Source: a virus
Strand: one strand, 5' to 3'
Virus record (IMG/VR): IMGVR_UViG_3300031851_006073
Coordinates: 1-60,799 of that record
Length of the DNA: 60,799 nucleotides
Shown: positions 26,542-35,710 of the stretch, piece by piece
How the letters are laid out: every line of letters starts with the position of its first letter
Numbering within the stretch: position 1 is the stretch's first letter
Notes under the pieces: model-generated
Told to the model about the DNA's origin: nothing
What the model saw: only the letters and a program-made list of their open reading frames with translations
Database searches by the model: none
Translations under genes and position numbers: made by a program

Positions 26542-27834
26542 ATGAACTTTAATACAATAGATGAATTAGGAAGAAGAGAATTTATAGCTCATGCAGCTAA
26601 AGCGTGTTTCGGCGTGGGATTGATGCCGATGGCAGGAGCATATATACATAACAATGTTAGCGCTTTGAACCCTGGAGCAAGAGTTCCGACAGCAAGGCAC
26701 GTTATTTACTTAAACATGGGGGGAGCCATGTCTCACCTTGATACATTTGGACCAAAGCCAGATGCGCCAGATATCCAAGGCCCTACTAAATCTATTTCAA
26801 CAAGCGCAGACGGGGTAATTCTTTCTGAAAACTTGCCAAAAACTGCAGAACTCATGCATCACGCAGCAATAATTAAAACGATGAACACAAGCCAAGGGGC
26901 TCACGAACAAGCAAGTTATTTAATGCATACAAGCTACCTTAAACGAGGTACAATTGTTCACCCTACATTTGGTAGCTGGGTATCTAAACTTTCTGGCTCA
27001 ATTAATAGAACGATACCTAGTAACGTTAAAATAGGTGGGGGCGGAGGCGGCGCGGGCTTTTTAGAATCAAAATATGGAGCGTTACCAATTAACAATCCAA
27101 ACTCGGGATTAGCTAACAGCAAAATGGCTTCATACTTAGATCACGAGCATTTTCAAAGCAGAATATCTATTGCAGAAGCTTTGAATGAAAATTTCTCCAC
27201 TCAGTTTCCGCAGAAAAAAGTAAGAGCTTATTCCGACTTATATAAAGATGCAATTAAATTAATGAATAGCAATGATCTAAATGCTTTTGACATTACAAAA
27301 GAGCCAGAGTCAACAAGCAATCTTTATGGTCAAACTAATTTTGCAAAAGGATGCTTATTAGCAAGAAGGCTCGTAGAGCATGGCGTAAGATATGTTGAGG
27401 TAACAAGAGGGGGATGGGATACGCATGATAATAACTTTGATAGAGTAGCAGCAAATTGTACCGATATCGATCAAGCTCTAAGCGGTCTGTTAATTGATTT
27501 AAACCGAAGAGGTATGCTTTCTAACACCTTAGTAGTTTTAACTTCTGAATTTGGAAGAACTCCAAACATCAATGGAAGAGACGGAAGAGATCACTGGCCT
27601 TATTGTTTTACGGCTTTTTTGGCAGGAGGAGGAGTTAAGGGAGGAATGACTTATGGAGAAACCGACAAAACAGGCCGCACCCCCGTAGAAGGCAAGCCTG
27701 TTAAGCCTGAAGACTTGAATGCAACTATTGCACATACTTTGGGCTTATCATTAAATGATTACCAATACTCTCCTTCCGGAAGACCGTTTACAATAGCCCA
27801 TAAAGGCGAGCCTTTGCTTGATATCTTGGCATAA
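26542..27834 (+). CDS. DUF1501 family protein with Tat-like signal
   Basis: The 430-residue protein has an N-terminal GRREFIAHAAKACFGVGL with twin Arg at 11-12, like a Tat export signal. The body has GGAMSHLDTFGPKPDAPD (about 58-76), GGWDTHDNNFDRV, LTSEFGRTPNINGRDGRDHW and NATIAHTLGLSL, which are diagnostic DUF1501 motifs; the family resembles the alkaline phosphatase and sulfatase superfamily with D, H and R likely binding metal. In Planctomycetes and Verrucomicrobia, DUF1501 genes usually sit next to PSD1 genes, as here. The length is near the usual 420-480, so it appears intact. The natural substrate is unknown. Confidence 0.88.
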   Translation: MNFNTIDELGRREFIAHAAKACFGVGLMPMAGAYIHNNVSALNPGARVPTARHVIYLNMGGAMSHLDTFGPKPDAPDIQGPTKSISTSADGVILSENLPKTAELMHHAAIIKTMNTSQGAHEQASYLMHTSYLKRGTIVHPTFGSWVSKLSGSINRTIPSNVKIGGGGGGAGFLESKYGALPINNPNSGLANSKMASYLDHEHFQSRISIAEALNENFSTQFPQKKVRAYSDLYKDAIKLMNSNDLNAFDITKEPESTSNLYGQTNFAKGCLLARRLVEHGVRYVEVTRGGWDTHDNNFDRVAANCTDIDQALSGLLIDLNRRGMLSNTLVVLTSEFGRTPNINGRDGRDHWPYCFTAFLAGGGVKGGMTYGETDKTGRTPVEGKPVKPEDLNATIAHTLGLSLNDYQYSPSGRPFTIAHKGEPLLDILA

Positions 27835-27855
27835 AAAAGCCCCCTTACGGGGGCT
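27833..27855 (-). terminator. Intrinsic terminator of the nrd genes
   Basis: AGCCCCC (27838-27844) pairs with GGGGGCT (27849-27855) with a four-base loop. On the minus strand it is followed by a T-run (A 27833-27838 on plus), which overlaps the DUF1501 stop codon. Confidence 0.85.
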
Positions 27856-27883
27856 AGAACATTTCTTTTGGAGTCGTTTGAAA

Positions 27884-28897
27884 TTAAAAGTCGTCTTCTA
27901 AAGCTCCGCTTTGTTGATATTCTCTAACTCTTCTCTCAAAGAAGTTTCCCATAGCTTGAACGTCCACAACTTCACTTAACCAAGGAAAAGGGTTTTTATC
28001 GCTTGGGAAACGATAATCTAAGCCAATAGCTTCTAACCGGCGATTACCAATGTAGTACATATAATCTACAAACATATCTGCATTTAAACCAAGAATACCC
28101 GTAGGTAATACATCATGCGCATAAGCTATCTCAAGCTCAACGGCTTTTTTCATATGGTCGACAAACTCATTTTGAATCTCTTTGGTCCAAATCTCTGGGT
28201 TTTGCTCTATTAAAGTATTAATTAGATACGTTCCAAAAGCGATGTGAGAGCTTTCATCCCTTAAGGTGTATTTAATTTGATCTGATATTCCTTGAAGTTT
28301 GTTTTGGCGACCTAAAGCCAATAACATTGCAAAGCCGCTGAAGAAAAATGTACCCTCGCAAACAATCCAAAAAGTTAGGAAATTGCGAAGAATTTCTTGC
28401 TTGCCTTCTATAGTATGAGCGCTAAAATCTGGTCGACTAATATCATTAGTGATAGTCATCAAAAAGTCATCTTTTGCTTTAATACTTGGTATTGTCTCGT
28501 AAGCCGCAAAAACCTCTTCTATATCCAAATCTAAACTATCGCAAACGTATACTACCGTAAGATTGTGAAGACTTTCTTCAAAAGCTTGACGAAGTATATA
28601 CTGACGACATTCAGCATCAGTAATAAACCTAAAAGCCGAAAGAAGCAGGTTATTGCCAACCAAAGACTCAGATCCCGCAAAGAACCCAAGACATCGTTTA
28701 ACGAGTAATTTTTCATCTTCTGTGATTTCATCGTTCTTCCATTGTTTAATGTCGTTCTGCATACTAATTTCAGTAGGCATCCAATTATTGGCGCAACTTT
28801 TTAAAAATAAATCCCACGCATATTTATGTTTATGAGGTAATATTCTATTTACCCCCGCGATATTTTCTGTTAATAATTCTCCTGTTTTATCATTCAT
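27884..28897 (-). CDS. nrdB: Ribonucleotide reductase small subunit, class Ic-like
   Basis: The 337-residue protein is an R2 subunit holding the metal centre for making deoxynucleotides. Metal ligands are E77 (FFAGSESLVGNN), E108, H111 (EESLHN), E181, E215 and H218. The first ligand is Glu rather than the usual Asp, and the position of the radical Tyr (H111+4) is V115. These two changes are the mark of Chlamydia trachomatis class Ic enzymes, and stretches such as ESLVGNN and RQAFEE match it well, as recalled. A manganese-iron centre without tyrosyl radical is therefore likely. I use the ATG at 28897, six bases after TACAAT; a start 30 bases upstream would lie in the -35 box. Confidence 0.93.
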   Translation of the reverse strand: MNDKTGELLTENIAGVNRILPHKHKYAWDLFLKSCANNWMPTEISMQNDIKQWKNDEITEDEKLLVKRCLGFFAGSESLVGNNLLLSAFRFITDAECRQYILRQAFEESLHNLTVVYVCDSLDLDIEEVFAAYETIPSIKAKDDFLMTITNDISRPDFSAHTIEGKQEILRNFLTFWIVCEGTFFFSGFAMLLALGRQNKLQGISDQIKYTLRDESSHIAFGTYLINTLIEQNPEIWTKEIQNEFVDHMKKAVELEIAYAHDVLPTGILGLNADMFVDYMYYIGNRRLEAIGLDYRFPSDKNPFPWLSEVVDVQAMGNFFERRVREYQQSGALEDDF

Positions 28898-28903
28898 AGT
28901 TTT

Positions 28904-28932
28904 ATTGTATAATAAATAACGTTTCAAGTCAA
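28904..28932 (-). promoter_or_regulatory. Sigma70-like promoter of nrdB
   Basis: On the minus strand, TTGACT and TACAAT are 17 bases apart and the ATG is six bases after TACAAT. This sets the nrdB start at 28897 and predicts a leaderless message. Confidence 0.8.
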
Positions 28933-28940
28933 GATTAAGT

Positions 28941-29210
28941 TTACTCTAATTTGTTTAATAGATGTTGATATTTTTCTATATCTATCGCAACTCTTATGGA
29001 TTCATCAGCTTCAGGATTTAATGATAGATATTTTTTTCCCCTATCAATTATTTCTTCTAACGTTTGAATGTAAGCTGTTTCTGCATAATCTCTTTGCTTT
29101 CTGTAATTTATAGAATCTATATTAGAGTTAATTCTCCTAAGGTCTTTCCTGATTAACTTGCATCTAACTACAGCTTCCTTAAAGGACTTTAAATGCTTGA
29201 ATCTCGTCAT
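28941..29210 (-). CDS. Small helical hypothetical protein between nrdA and nrdB
   Basis: The 89-residue protein is basic in the first half and helical throughout (RFKHLKSFKEAVVRCKLIRK, ETAYIQTLEEIIDRGKKYL). I do not recognise it. Its start overlaps the last base of nrdA, so it is made from the nrdA message, and the nrdB promoter sits just after it. It might be a regulator or partner of the reductase, but nothing in the sequence shows it. Confidence 0.6.
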   Translation of the reverse strand: MTRFKHLKSFKEAVVRCKLIRKDLRRINSNIDSINYRKQRDYAETAYIQTLEEIIDRGKKYLSLNPEADESIRVAIDIEKYQHLLNKLE

Positions 29211-31627
29211 TATTGACAGCTTTCACATATCTCTCCATTTCTCATAGCTTCAATGCTGCAAGCAGAAGGGTCTTCTTTTTTAACCTCTTCTGCGTGAGAC
29301 TTTTCTACCTTGGAAGCCGCTCTGTTTCGGAGGTAATAAGTAGTTTTTAATCCAGCCTCCCAGCAAGCTACATAAACATCATTTAAATATTTCAATGAAG
29401 TAGATTTATTATAAAGATTAAAACTCACAGCTTGATCGATCCATTTTTGGCGAACTGAATTGCATTCAATTAATTTAAACATATCGCGGTCAAATGCGGT
29501 TTTATATTTTTCTTTTAATTCCGTTGGGATATCCCCATTTAATAAAGATAGGTCTCCGTCAACACTCTTCACGAGCTTGGCTATTTCGCTATTCCATAAT
29601 CCTGCAGATTTCATATCATTGATGAAATGTTGATTAGTAATAAAAAAATTGCCGCTTTTATTCTCATAAACAAATAACACAGAGAAATTAGGTTCTATAC
29701 TTTGTTCGACTCCATTTATATAACCAATTGTAGCTGTGGGGGCGATAGCCATAACATTACTATTTCGCATTCCATGGTTGCAAATATGCTCCCTAACTTC
29801 GTCCCAATTTAAACTTGTATTAATTTCAGGTCTCTTACCTTTATACTTCATTAACTCAGAATATGAATCGATAGGCAATTTATTTTGACTCCAAAGAGAG
29901 CCATTAAATGTAGCGTATTTTCCTTTTTCTTTTGCTAACTTAGAGCTGGCCAAAATTGCATGATAAGAATAAAACTCAAATAATTTATCATTAAACTCAA
30001 CGGCTTCATCACTATCAATATTAATATTCATTCTATGACAGACATCATGTAGAGCCATTATACCTAAACCAATAGGTCGATGCTTTAAATTACTATTTTC
30101 CGCCTCCTTAGTCGGATAAAAATTAAGATCCACAACACTATCTAGCGCTCTAATAGCGGTATGTATTGTATTCTCTAACTTGCCATAATCTAAAGCGTTA
30201 TCATCATTTAAATGATTAAGTAAATTTACCGAGCCTAAATTACAGACAGCAGTTTCTCCAACGCTAGTTTTTTCCCCCTTATCGTACTTAGAGGATTTAG
30301 TGTGAAGAGTAATCTCTGTACATAAATTGCTGCTATGAACAACGCCTTCGTGTTGATTTGTGTAACGTATATTACATGGATCCTTAAAAGTATTCCATGG
30401 GTGCGAAGTTTCGAATAAAACCTTGAGCATCTTTTTCCACAGCTCTTTTGCTGGAGTAACCCTATAGTTTTTTATTAAACCCTCTTCAGCTTTCTCGCAT
30501 AATTCGTTATATTTCTTATCGAACTCTTCCCCGAATAGATCATGCAGACCGGATTCTTTTGGGTCGAAGAAGTACCAAGCGTCTTTGCCCTGAACTCTGC
30601 GCATAAATTCATCAGGAATCCAAGAAGCTGTATTCATATCGTGGCACCTCAATCTGTCATCTCCAGTGTTTCTTCTTAGATTTAAAAAATCTTCAAAATC
30701 TAAATGCCAAGGTTCTAAATAAGCGCATCCAGCTCCAGGCCTTTTCCCTCCTTGATTTACTGCTACAAGAAGGTCGTTATAGATCTTAAGCCAAGGAACA
30801 AGTCCGCTAGAAACACCGTTGGTCCCCTTAATGTGTGAACCTGTTGATCTAAAAGGGGTGACATCAAGACCTAGACCTCCAGCGTATTTGCTCTTGCGAG
30901 CTTCTTGCCAAGCCCCATCAAAAATACCGTCAATACTGTCATCAAAAGTATTTAAATAACACGAACTTAATTGAGATTTGACCGTCCCACTATTAAAAAG
31001 AGTAGGAGTCGAAGAGGTGTATAAAAATTGGCTAAACATATCATAATACTTGATTGCCCACGCTTCCTTGTCTTCCTCGTTAAGAGCGAGCCCCATAGCT
31101 ACGCGCATCCAAAAAGACTGAGGGGCCTCCATAATTTTATCGTCTTCTCTGATAAAATACCTATCCGCAAGAATTTGTATTCCTAAATATTTAAACGAAA
31201 GATCTCTGCGTATCTTAATAGCTTCTGACAGCCTAGTTAAATCATACTCAAGCATTCTTGGGTTTAATTTTTCGCTTTTAACTAATTTTTTAACCCCTTG
31301 AACGAAACTTTTTCGGTATTGCAGCTTAAAAACATCTGAATCAACACCCTCTTTAAATACTTCTTTATATACTGTGTTCAACAGCAGCCTGCCTGCAGCG
31401 TAACCATAATTAGGTTCTTTTTCTATTTTTTCTCTCGCACTTAAGATAAGAGCTGTATCAATTTCCTTGGTTGTGATTTTATCGTATAATTGCAACTGAG
31501 CGTCTAGCACAATTTCACTCACAGACACGTCAGAAATGTCATCACATGCGCGTTCAACATTAGCATTAATTTTCTCGACATTAAAGTCTTGAAGCCTACC
31601 GTTTCGTTTTTTTACTTTTATATCCAT
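29210..31627 (-). CDS. nrdA: Ribonucleotide reductase large subunit
   Basis: The 805-residue subunit carries out reduction of ribonucleotides. An ATP-cone-like domain fills about 1-95 (VKKRNGRLQDFNVEKINANV). The catalytic part has LSSCYLNTFDDSIDGI (first redox cysteine), CTEITLHT and CNLGSVNLLNHL, and the closing C-E-S-C-Q is the swinging tail cysteine pair. NSNVMAIAPTATIGYINGVE is the expected active-site region. It should pair with the class Ic-like NrdB nearby. It has its own promoter and diverges from the polymerase genes, so DNA building-block supply and polymerase expression may be switched together. Confidence 0.96.
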   Translation of the reverse strand: MDIKVKKRNGRLQDFNVEKINANVERACDDISDVSVSEIVLDAQLQLYDKITTKEIDTALILSAREKIEKEPNYGYAAGRLLLNTVYKEVFKEGVDSDVFKLQYRKSFVQGVKKLVKSEKLNPRMLEYDLTRLSEAIKIRRDLSFKYLGIQILADRYFIREDDKIMEAPQSFWMRVAMGLALNEEDKEAWAIKYYDMFSQFLYTSSTPTLFNSGTVKSQLSSCYLNTFDDSIDGIFDGAWQEARKSKYAGGLGLDVTPFRSTGSHIKGTNGVSSGLVPWLKIYNDLLVAVNQGGKRPGAGCAYLEPWHLDFEDFLNLRRNTGDDRLRCHDMNTASWIPDEFMRRVQGKDAWYFFDPKESGLHDLFGEEFDKKYNELCEKAEEGLIKNYRVTPAKELWKKMLKVLFETSHPWNTFKDPCNIRYTNQHEGVVHSSNLCTEITLHTKSSKYDKGEKTSVGETAVCNLGSVNLLNHLNDDNALDYGKLENTIHTAIRALDSVVDLNFYPTKEAENSNLKHRPIGLGIMALHDVCHRMNINIDSDEAVEFNDKLFEFYSYHAILASSKLAKEKGKYATFNGSLWSQNKLPIDSYSELMKYKGKRPEINTSLNWDEVREHICNHGMRNSNVMAIAPTATIGYINGVEQSIEPNFSVLFVYENKSGNFFITNQHFINDMKSAGLWNSEIAKLVKSVDGDLSLLNGDIPTELKEKYKTAFDRDMFKLIECNSVRQKWIDQAVSFNLYNKSTSLKYLNDVYVACWEAGLKTTYYLRNRAASKVEKSHAEEVKKEDPSACSIEAMRNGEICESCQ

Positions 31628-31639
31628 ATTGTGTTTAAA

Positions 31640-31668
31640 ATATTAACATTTAGAGGGGAAATTGTCAA
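31640..31668 (-). promoter_or_regulatory. Sigma70-like promoter of nrdA
   Basis: TTGACA and TAATAT are 17 bases apart on the minus strand, with 12 bases to the ATG at 31627. It lies back to back with the promoter of the polymerase genes. Confidence 0.75.
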
Positions 31669-31701
31669 CAGGAATATAATAGTGTTAATAACTTTTCTGT
31701 C

Positions 31702-31730
31702 TTGACATTTAACTGTGTTTAGTATAGAAT
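31702..31730 (+). promoter_or_regulatory. Sigma70-like promoter of polymerase genes
   Basis: TTGACA (31702-31707), 17 bases, TAGAAT (31725-31730), then seven bases to the ATG at 31738. Confidence 0.78.
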
Positions 31731-31737
31731 ATGTAGC

Positions 31738-32511
31738 ATGTTACCATTATTTAAAAGCCACTTTTCTATAGGCAAAAGCATATTAACGCTTGAAGATCCA
31801 ATTACACATAAAGAAGGCAAGTCGGACAGTGTTTTTTCAATTGCTATAGAAAATAACTTAAAAGAAGTAGTTCTTGTCGAAGATTCGTTAACTGGATTTT
31901 TGCAAGCCAAAAAACAAACAGACAACCTTGGATTGAAATTAATTTTTGGTTTAAGAATAAACATGAAAGAAGATGCAAAAACCAACCCAAAAGAAGAAAG
32001 CCAACAATCCTCTCATAAGATTATAATCTTTGCTAAAAATTCAAACGGTTGTAAATTGTTAAATAATATATCAAGCCTAGCTAATACGGAAAACTATAAT
32101 TGCGTCGATCGTAAAACTTTAAAAAAATACTGGGAAAATAAAGATTTATTATTAGCTGTTCCCTTTTATGATTCGTTTATATTTAATAATTTAATTAAAT
32201 TTTGCAACTGCACACCAAATTTTGACTTCTGCAAACCGATATTGTTTCTAGAAAGCAACTCTCTGCCTTTCGATAATTTTATAGGCGACAGAGTTAAGGA
32301 GTACGCGCAAAATAATAAACTTGAGACACAAACAACTAAAAGTATATATTATAAAAACAAAAAAGACGTAAAAGCCTTACAAACTTATAAGTGCATAACA
32401 GGCAGAAGCTTCGGCAATAAAACGTTATCAAAACCAAACTTAGATCACTTCGGTAGCAATGAATTTTGCTTCGAAAGCTGGAAGGAGAAAAATGAAAGAA
32501 TCACTACTTAG
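31738..32511 (+). CDS. PHP-like domain of split DNA polymerase III alpha
   Basis: The 257-residue protein resembles the N-terminal PHP domain of DnaE. LPLFKSHFSIGKSILTLEDP stands where bacterial enzymes have a HxHxS motif and is degenerate, and FSIAIENNLKEVVLVEDSLT with LGLKLIFGLRI matches the following strands. Later regions resemble the end of PHP (LQTYKCITGRSF). It is made as a separate protein, followed by an exonuclease and a polymerase gene. With metal ligands mostly missing it is probably structural. It overlaps the next gene by 20 bases. Confidence 0.7.
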   Translation: MLPLFKSHFSIGKSILTLEDPITHKEGKSDSVFSIAIENNLKEVVLVEDSLTGFLQAKKQTDNLGLKLIFGLRINMKEDAKTNPKEESQQSSHKIIIFAKNSNGCKLLNNISSLANTENYNCVDRKTLKKYWENKDLLLAVPFYDSFIFNNLIKFCNCTPNFDFCKPILFLESNSLPFDNFIGDRVKEYAQNNKLETQTTKSIYYKNKKDVKALQTYKCITGRSFGNKTLSKPNLDHFGSNEFCFESWKEKNERITT

Positions 32512-33136
32512 ATTTCAAAAAAATAAAAAGTATTTACTGTTTGATTATGAAACATGTAATTTAAATCTTGTATCAAATAATAAACCATGGCAACTAGCGT
32601 TTCTTGTGATAGAAAATAATAAAATTGTAGAGCAAAAAGATTATTGGCTTAAGTGGGACGAACTAAACGTTTCTCCTGATGCGGCTAAGATCACAGGCTT
32701 TACAGAATCAAAGTACAAGAAAAAAGCTTCGTGCCCCAAAGTCGCGCTAGATCATTTAGAGAAGTATTTGTATGACGACTCCTATCTTAAGGTTGGGCAC
32801 AACTTACTAGGGTTTGATGTTTATATGCATAATGTTCACCGCAAATTAATTGATGAAAATGCAGAAACAGATTTTAGCTATACTGAGCACTTAGTAGATA
32901 CCTTATGCCTTGCAAAAGCTCTCAAAAAGAGAATAAAGCTAGATAAAGATGATAATTTTTTAGCGTGGCAATACCGACTTAACCACCTGATTGAAAGAGG
33001 CTTAAGTTGCAACTTAAGGCAGTGCTGCAAAGATTTTGATGTTGACTTTGATGAGAAAAAATTGCATGATGCCTTATACGACATTAAAGTTAACTACGAA
33101 GTATTTAAAAAAATGATATGGGAAATAGAAGTATAA
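32492..33136 (+). CDS. DnaQ-like 3'-5' exonuclease
   Basis: The 214-residue protein is a DEDDh-type exonuclease: YLLFDYETCNLNL (D-x-E, about 16-20), VGHNLLGFDVYMHNVHRKL (D in motif 2) and LHDALYDIKVNYEVF (H-x4-D, motif 3). It should proofread for the polymerase. I chose the ATG at 32492 because GGAAGGAG, a strong Shine-Dalgarno site, lies just before it, rather than a longer reading upstream. It sits between the PHP and polymerase genes, as the exonuclease domain lies inside PolC. Confidence 0.85.
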   Translation: MKESLLRFQKNKKYLLFDYETCNLNLVSNNKPWQLAFLVIENNKIVEQKDYWLKWDELNVSPDAAKITGFTESKYKKKASCPKVALDHLEKYLYDDSYLKVGHNLLGFDVYMHNVHRKLIDENAETDFSYTEHLVDTLCLAKALKKRIKLDKDDNFLAWQYRLNHLIERGLSCNLRQCCKDFDVDFDEKKLHDALYDIKVNYEVFKKMIWEIEV

Positions 33137-35694
33137 TGAATTTTACAGAACAATTCGAAAAGTATGAAGACTGCGCCCCTCCAGGAGTGAAGCTTCCTGA
33201 GATTAAAATTGAAAAAAAATATTATGAAATGCTTGAAGCGTCAGAAGATATTTCTAACTTCGACTTTCTTCGAAAGCTTTGCTATAAAGGGGTATACGAT
33301 AGAGGGGTAGATAAATTTAAAAACAAGAAAGATTACTTTGAAAGAGCAAAATCGGAATTAAAAATTTTAGATGAACTAGGATTTATAGATTATATTTTAT
33401 TAAACTGGGATATAATAAATTATTGCCACGAAAATGATATTCCGACTGGCCCAGGAAGAGGGTCAGCCGCAGGCTCTTTAGTATTATATCTAATTGGGGT
33501 TACAAATGTCGACCCCGTTAAGTATAGTTTGTTTTTTGAGCGCTTTGTGTCCAAGAGTAGGGCGAGAAAAATAGAAAAAGACGGAGAAACGTATCTTGAC
33601 GGCAGTCTTTTGGCGGATATTGATAATGATATCGCATATGAAAGACGAGCTGAAGTTATCGAGTATATTGAAAGAAAGCATCCCTCTCGTACAGCAAAAA
33701 TATTAACCCTTAACACTCTTAGCGGAAAACTTTGCGTGAAAGAATGCGGCAAAATTGTTGGAGAACTTTCTGAACAAGAAGTTAATGAAGTCAGTAGTAC
33801 TATTCCAAAAAAATTCGGTATTGTTATGCCTATTTCGTCCGCAACAGAAGAAAGTGAAAAATTTGCAGATTGGGCGGCAAATAATCCAGAAGTTTTCGAG
33901 ATCTCTCTCAAACTAGAAGGTTTAAATAAAAACTCTGGCGTCCACCCTAGTGGCATTGCGATTTCTTTTCAAAAAATCACAGACATTTGTCCAATTCAAA
34001 AATCGAATGACGGAGCTTTAGTTACGGGTTACGACATGAATTGGGTGGCGGAGCTGATGGTTAAATTTGATATCTTAGGATTAAGGACTTTAAGTGTGAT
34101 TTATGATGTATGCAGAAACCTAGATATTGACATCTCATCGGTAGACCTTAATAACGCGGACGTATACACGCCGCTACGCTCCCTCAGCACGCCTCACGGA
34201 CTCTTTCAATTAGAATCTGACACAAACTATAGAGTCTGCAAAAAGATCAAACCTAAAGACTTAGAGCAGCTTAGCGCAGTTGTAGCAATTGGAAGGCCTG
34301 GAGCCTTAGAATTTTTAGATGATTACGCAACATATTCTGAGACGGGGGAAGCTCAGGTTATTCATGAATTTTTTAGTGACGTTTTAGATTATACGGGAGG
34401 AATCCCCCTTTACCAAGAGCAGCTAATGCAAATGGCAGTTAAGGTTGGATTCACGCTTGATGAAGCGGAGCAGCTTAGAAGAATTGTAGGTAAGAAAAAA
34501 GTCGACCAAATGCCTGCTTGGAAAAAAAAGATTGAGGACAAAATCCAGCAAAATAATCTTCCTTCAGAAATCTCTCATATACTATGGAGCGTCGCAGAAG
34601 ATAGCGCAAATTATTCTTTTAATAAATCGCACTCTCTTGCATACGCAACTCTGTCTGCTTGGACAGCATATTTAAAATTCAATTACCCAAGAGAATTTTT
34701 TATATCCTTATTAAAAATGACCAAATACGAACCATCTCCGCAGGAAGAAATATCAAAAGTTTCTAAGGAATTGTCCAGTTTCGGCATTAAACTTTTATGC
34801 CCTGATCTAGCTAAGTCTAGTATGGATTTTTCTTTTGAAGAAAAGAATATTAGATTTGGGTTAAATAGTATTAAAGGCGTAAGTGAGAAATCACTTCAGT
34901 CTCTCAGAGACTTTCGTTCTACCGAGACTCCCACAAAATATGATATCTTTCTTGCGGCAAAGCAGGCTGGATTAAATATTGGAATCTTAAGTTCGTTAAT
35001 ACAAGCTGGAGCTTTAGAAAGTAAAGGCGAAAACAGGTCTTTAATGGCTCTTGAAGCTCAAGCGTTTAACCTTCTTACTGATAGAGAGAAGCGTAATTTT
35101 ATTTCTCTTGGAGAAAAATATGAATACAAACTTCTAAACTGCATAGCAGACGCCAAAAAAGGAGACTTGGTCGGAGATGACGGTAAACCATTAATGAAAG
35201 AGTCTAGATTCAAAACGTTCAAGAAGAAATATGATGTTTACAAATTAATTTATGACAAAAATAAAATGTATCAAGGTTTCGCGAATTGGTATTTTGAAAC
35301 AGAACTTCTTGGATATAGCCATAGCTCATCCCTTAAATCGTGTTTTATTGATTCTTATAAAGCTTTAAAAGATTCAAGGGATTTAAATCTCATGGATTCG
35401 GATGAAAAAGGTAAATTCATTGGAGTCGTGGAAGACTGTATTAAAAGAACTTCTCGCAACGGGAACAAATATATGAAGCTGTCAATTACAGATGAACACG
35501 GCAAATATGACGCCATGCTTTTAAATTCCAGAAGAGGCAATTTTTATGACAGATATTTCGAATCAAAGAAGAAAACTCCATCAAAAAAGAATATAATCGT
35601 AGTGTATGGAAGAAAAGGGGAAGACATAGTATTTCTGGACTCATTAAACATAATGGATGAAAAGATATACATGAAAATGTCTGATATTAAATGA
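33136..35694 (+). CDS. dnaE: DNA polymerase III alpha catalytic part (DnaE-like)
   Basis: The 852-residue protein is a C-family polymerase without its PHP domain. Seen are IPTGPGRGSAAGSLVLYLIG (palm), LLADIDNDIAYERR with the two catalytic Asp residues, LMVKFDILGLRTLSVI with the third, and NKSHSLAYATLSAWTAYLKF in the fingers. A helix-hairpin-helix part (IRFGLNSIKGVSEKSLQ) and an OB fold (GKFIGVVEDCIKRTSRNG) follow. The order is that of DnaE, not PolC. The ATG at 33136 shares a base with the exonuclease stop. It should copy the phage genome with the two preceding subunits. Confidence 0.93.
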   Translation: MNFTEQFEKYEDCAPPGVKLPEIKIEKKYYEMLEASEDISNFDFLRKLCYKGVYDRGVDKFKNKKDYFERAKSELKILDELGFIDYILLNWDIINYCHENDIPTGPGRGSAAGSLVLYLIGVTNVDPVKYSLFFERFVSKSRARKIEKDGETYLDGSLLADIDNDIAYERRAEVIEYIERKHPSRTAKILTLNTLSGKLCVKECGKIVGELSEQEVNEVSSTIPKKFGIVMPISSATEESEKFADWAANNPEVFEISLKLEGLNKNSGVHPSGIAISFQKITDICPIQKSNDGALVTGYDMNWVAELMVKFDILGLRTLSVIYDVCRNLDIDISSVDLNNADVYTPLRSLSTPHGLFQLESDTNYRVCKKIKPKDLEQLSAVVAIGRPGALEFLDDYATYSETGEAQVIHEFFSDVLDYTGGIPLYQEQLMQMAVKVGFTLDEAEQLRRIVGKKKVDQMPAWKKKIEDKIQQNNLPSEISHILWSVAEDSANYSFNKSHSLAYATLSAWTAYLKFNYPREFFISLLKMTKYEPSPQEEISKVSKELSSFGIKLLCPDLAKSSMDFSFEEKNIRFGLNSIKGVSEKSLQSLRDFRSTETPTKYDIFLAAKQAGLNIGILSSLIQAGALESKGENRSLMALEAQAFNLLTDREKRNFISLGEKYEYKLLNCIADAKKGDLVGDDGKPLMKESRFKTFKKKYDVYKLIYDKNKMYQGFANWYFETELLGYSHSSSLKSCFIDSYKALKDSRDLNLMDSDEKGKFIGVVEDCIKRTSRNGNKYMKLSITDEHGKYDAMLLNSRRGNFYDRYFESKKKTPSKKNIIVVYGRKGEDIVFLDSLNIMDEKIYMKMSDIK

Positions 35695-35700
35695 TTTACA

Positions 35701-35710
35701 GTGTAATTAA
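35701..35710 (+). promoter_or_regulatory. GTGTA-type promoter candidate for clpC
   Basis: GTGTAATTAA lies right before ATG at 35711 and 11 bases (from the core) before the second ATG at 35717. The spacing in the rest of the set favours the second ATG. Confidence 0.45.

Noticed and set aside
28898-28927. Longer start for nrdB
   Set aside because: It would overlap the promoter; the ATG at 28897 follows the -10 box by six bases.
33420-33956. Minus-strand frame of 178 residues
   Set aside because: It is antisense to the polymerase core, which has clear catalytic motifs; the antisense protein looks Ser/Leu-rich and random.
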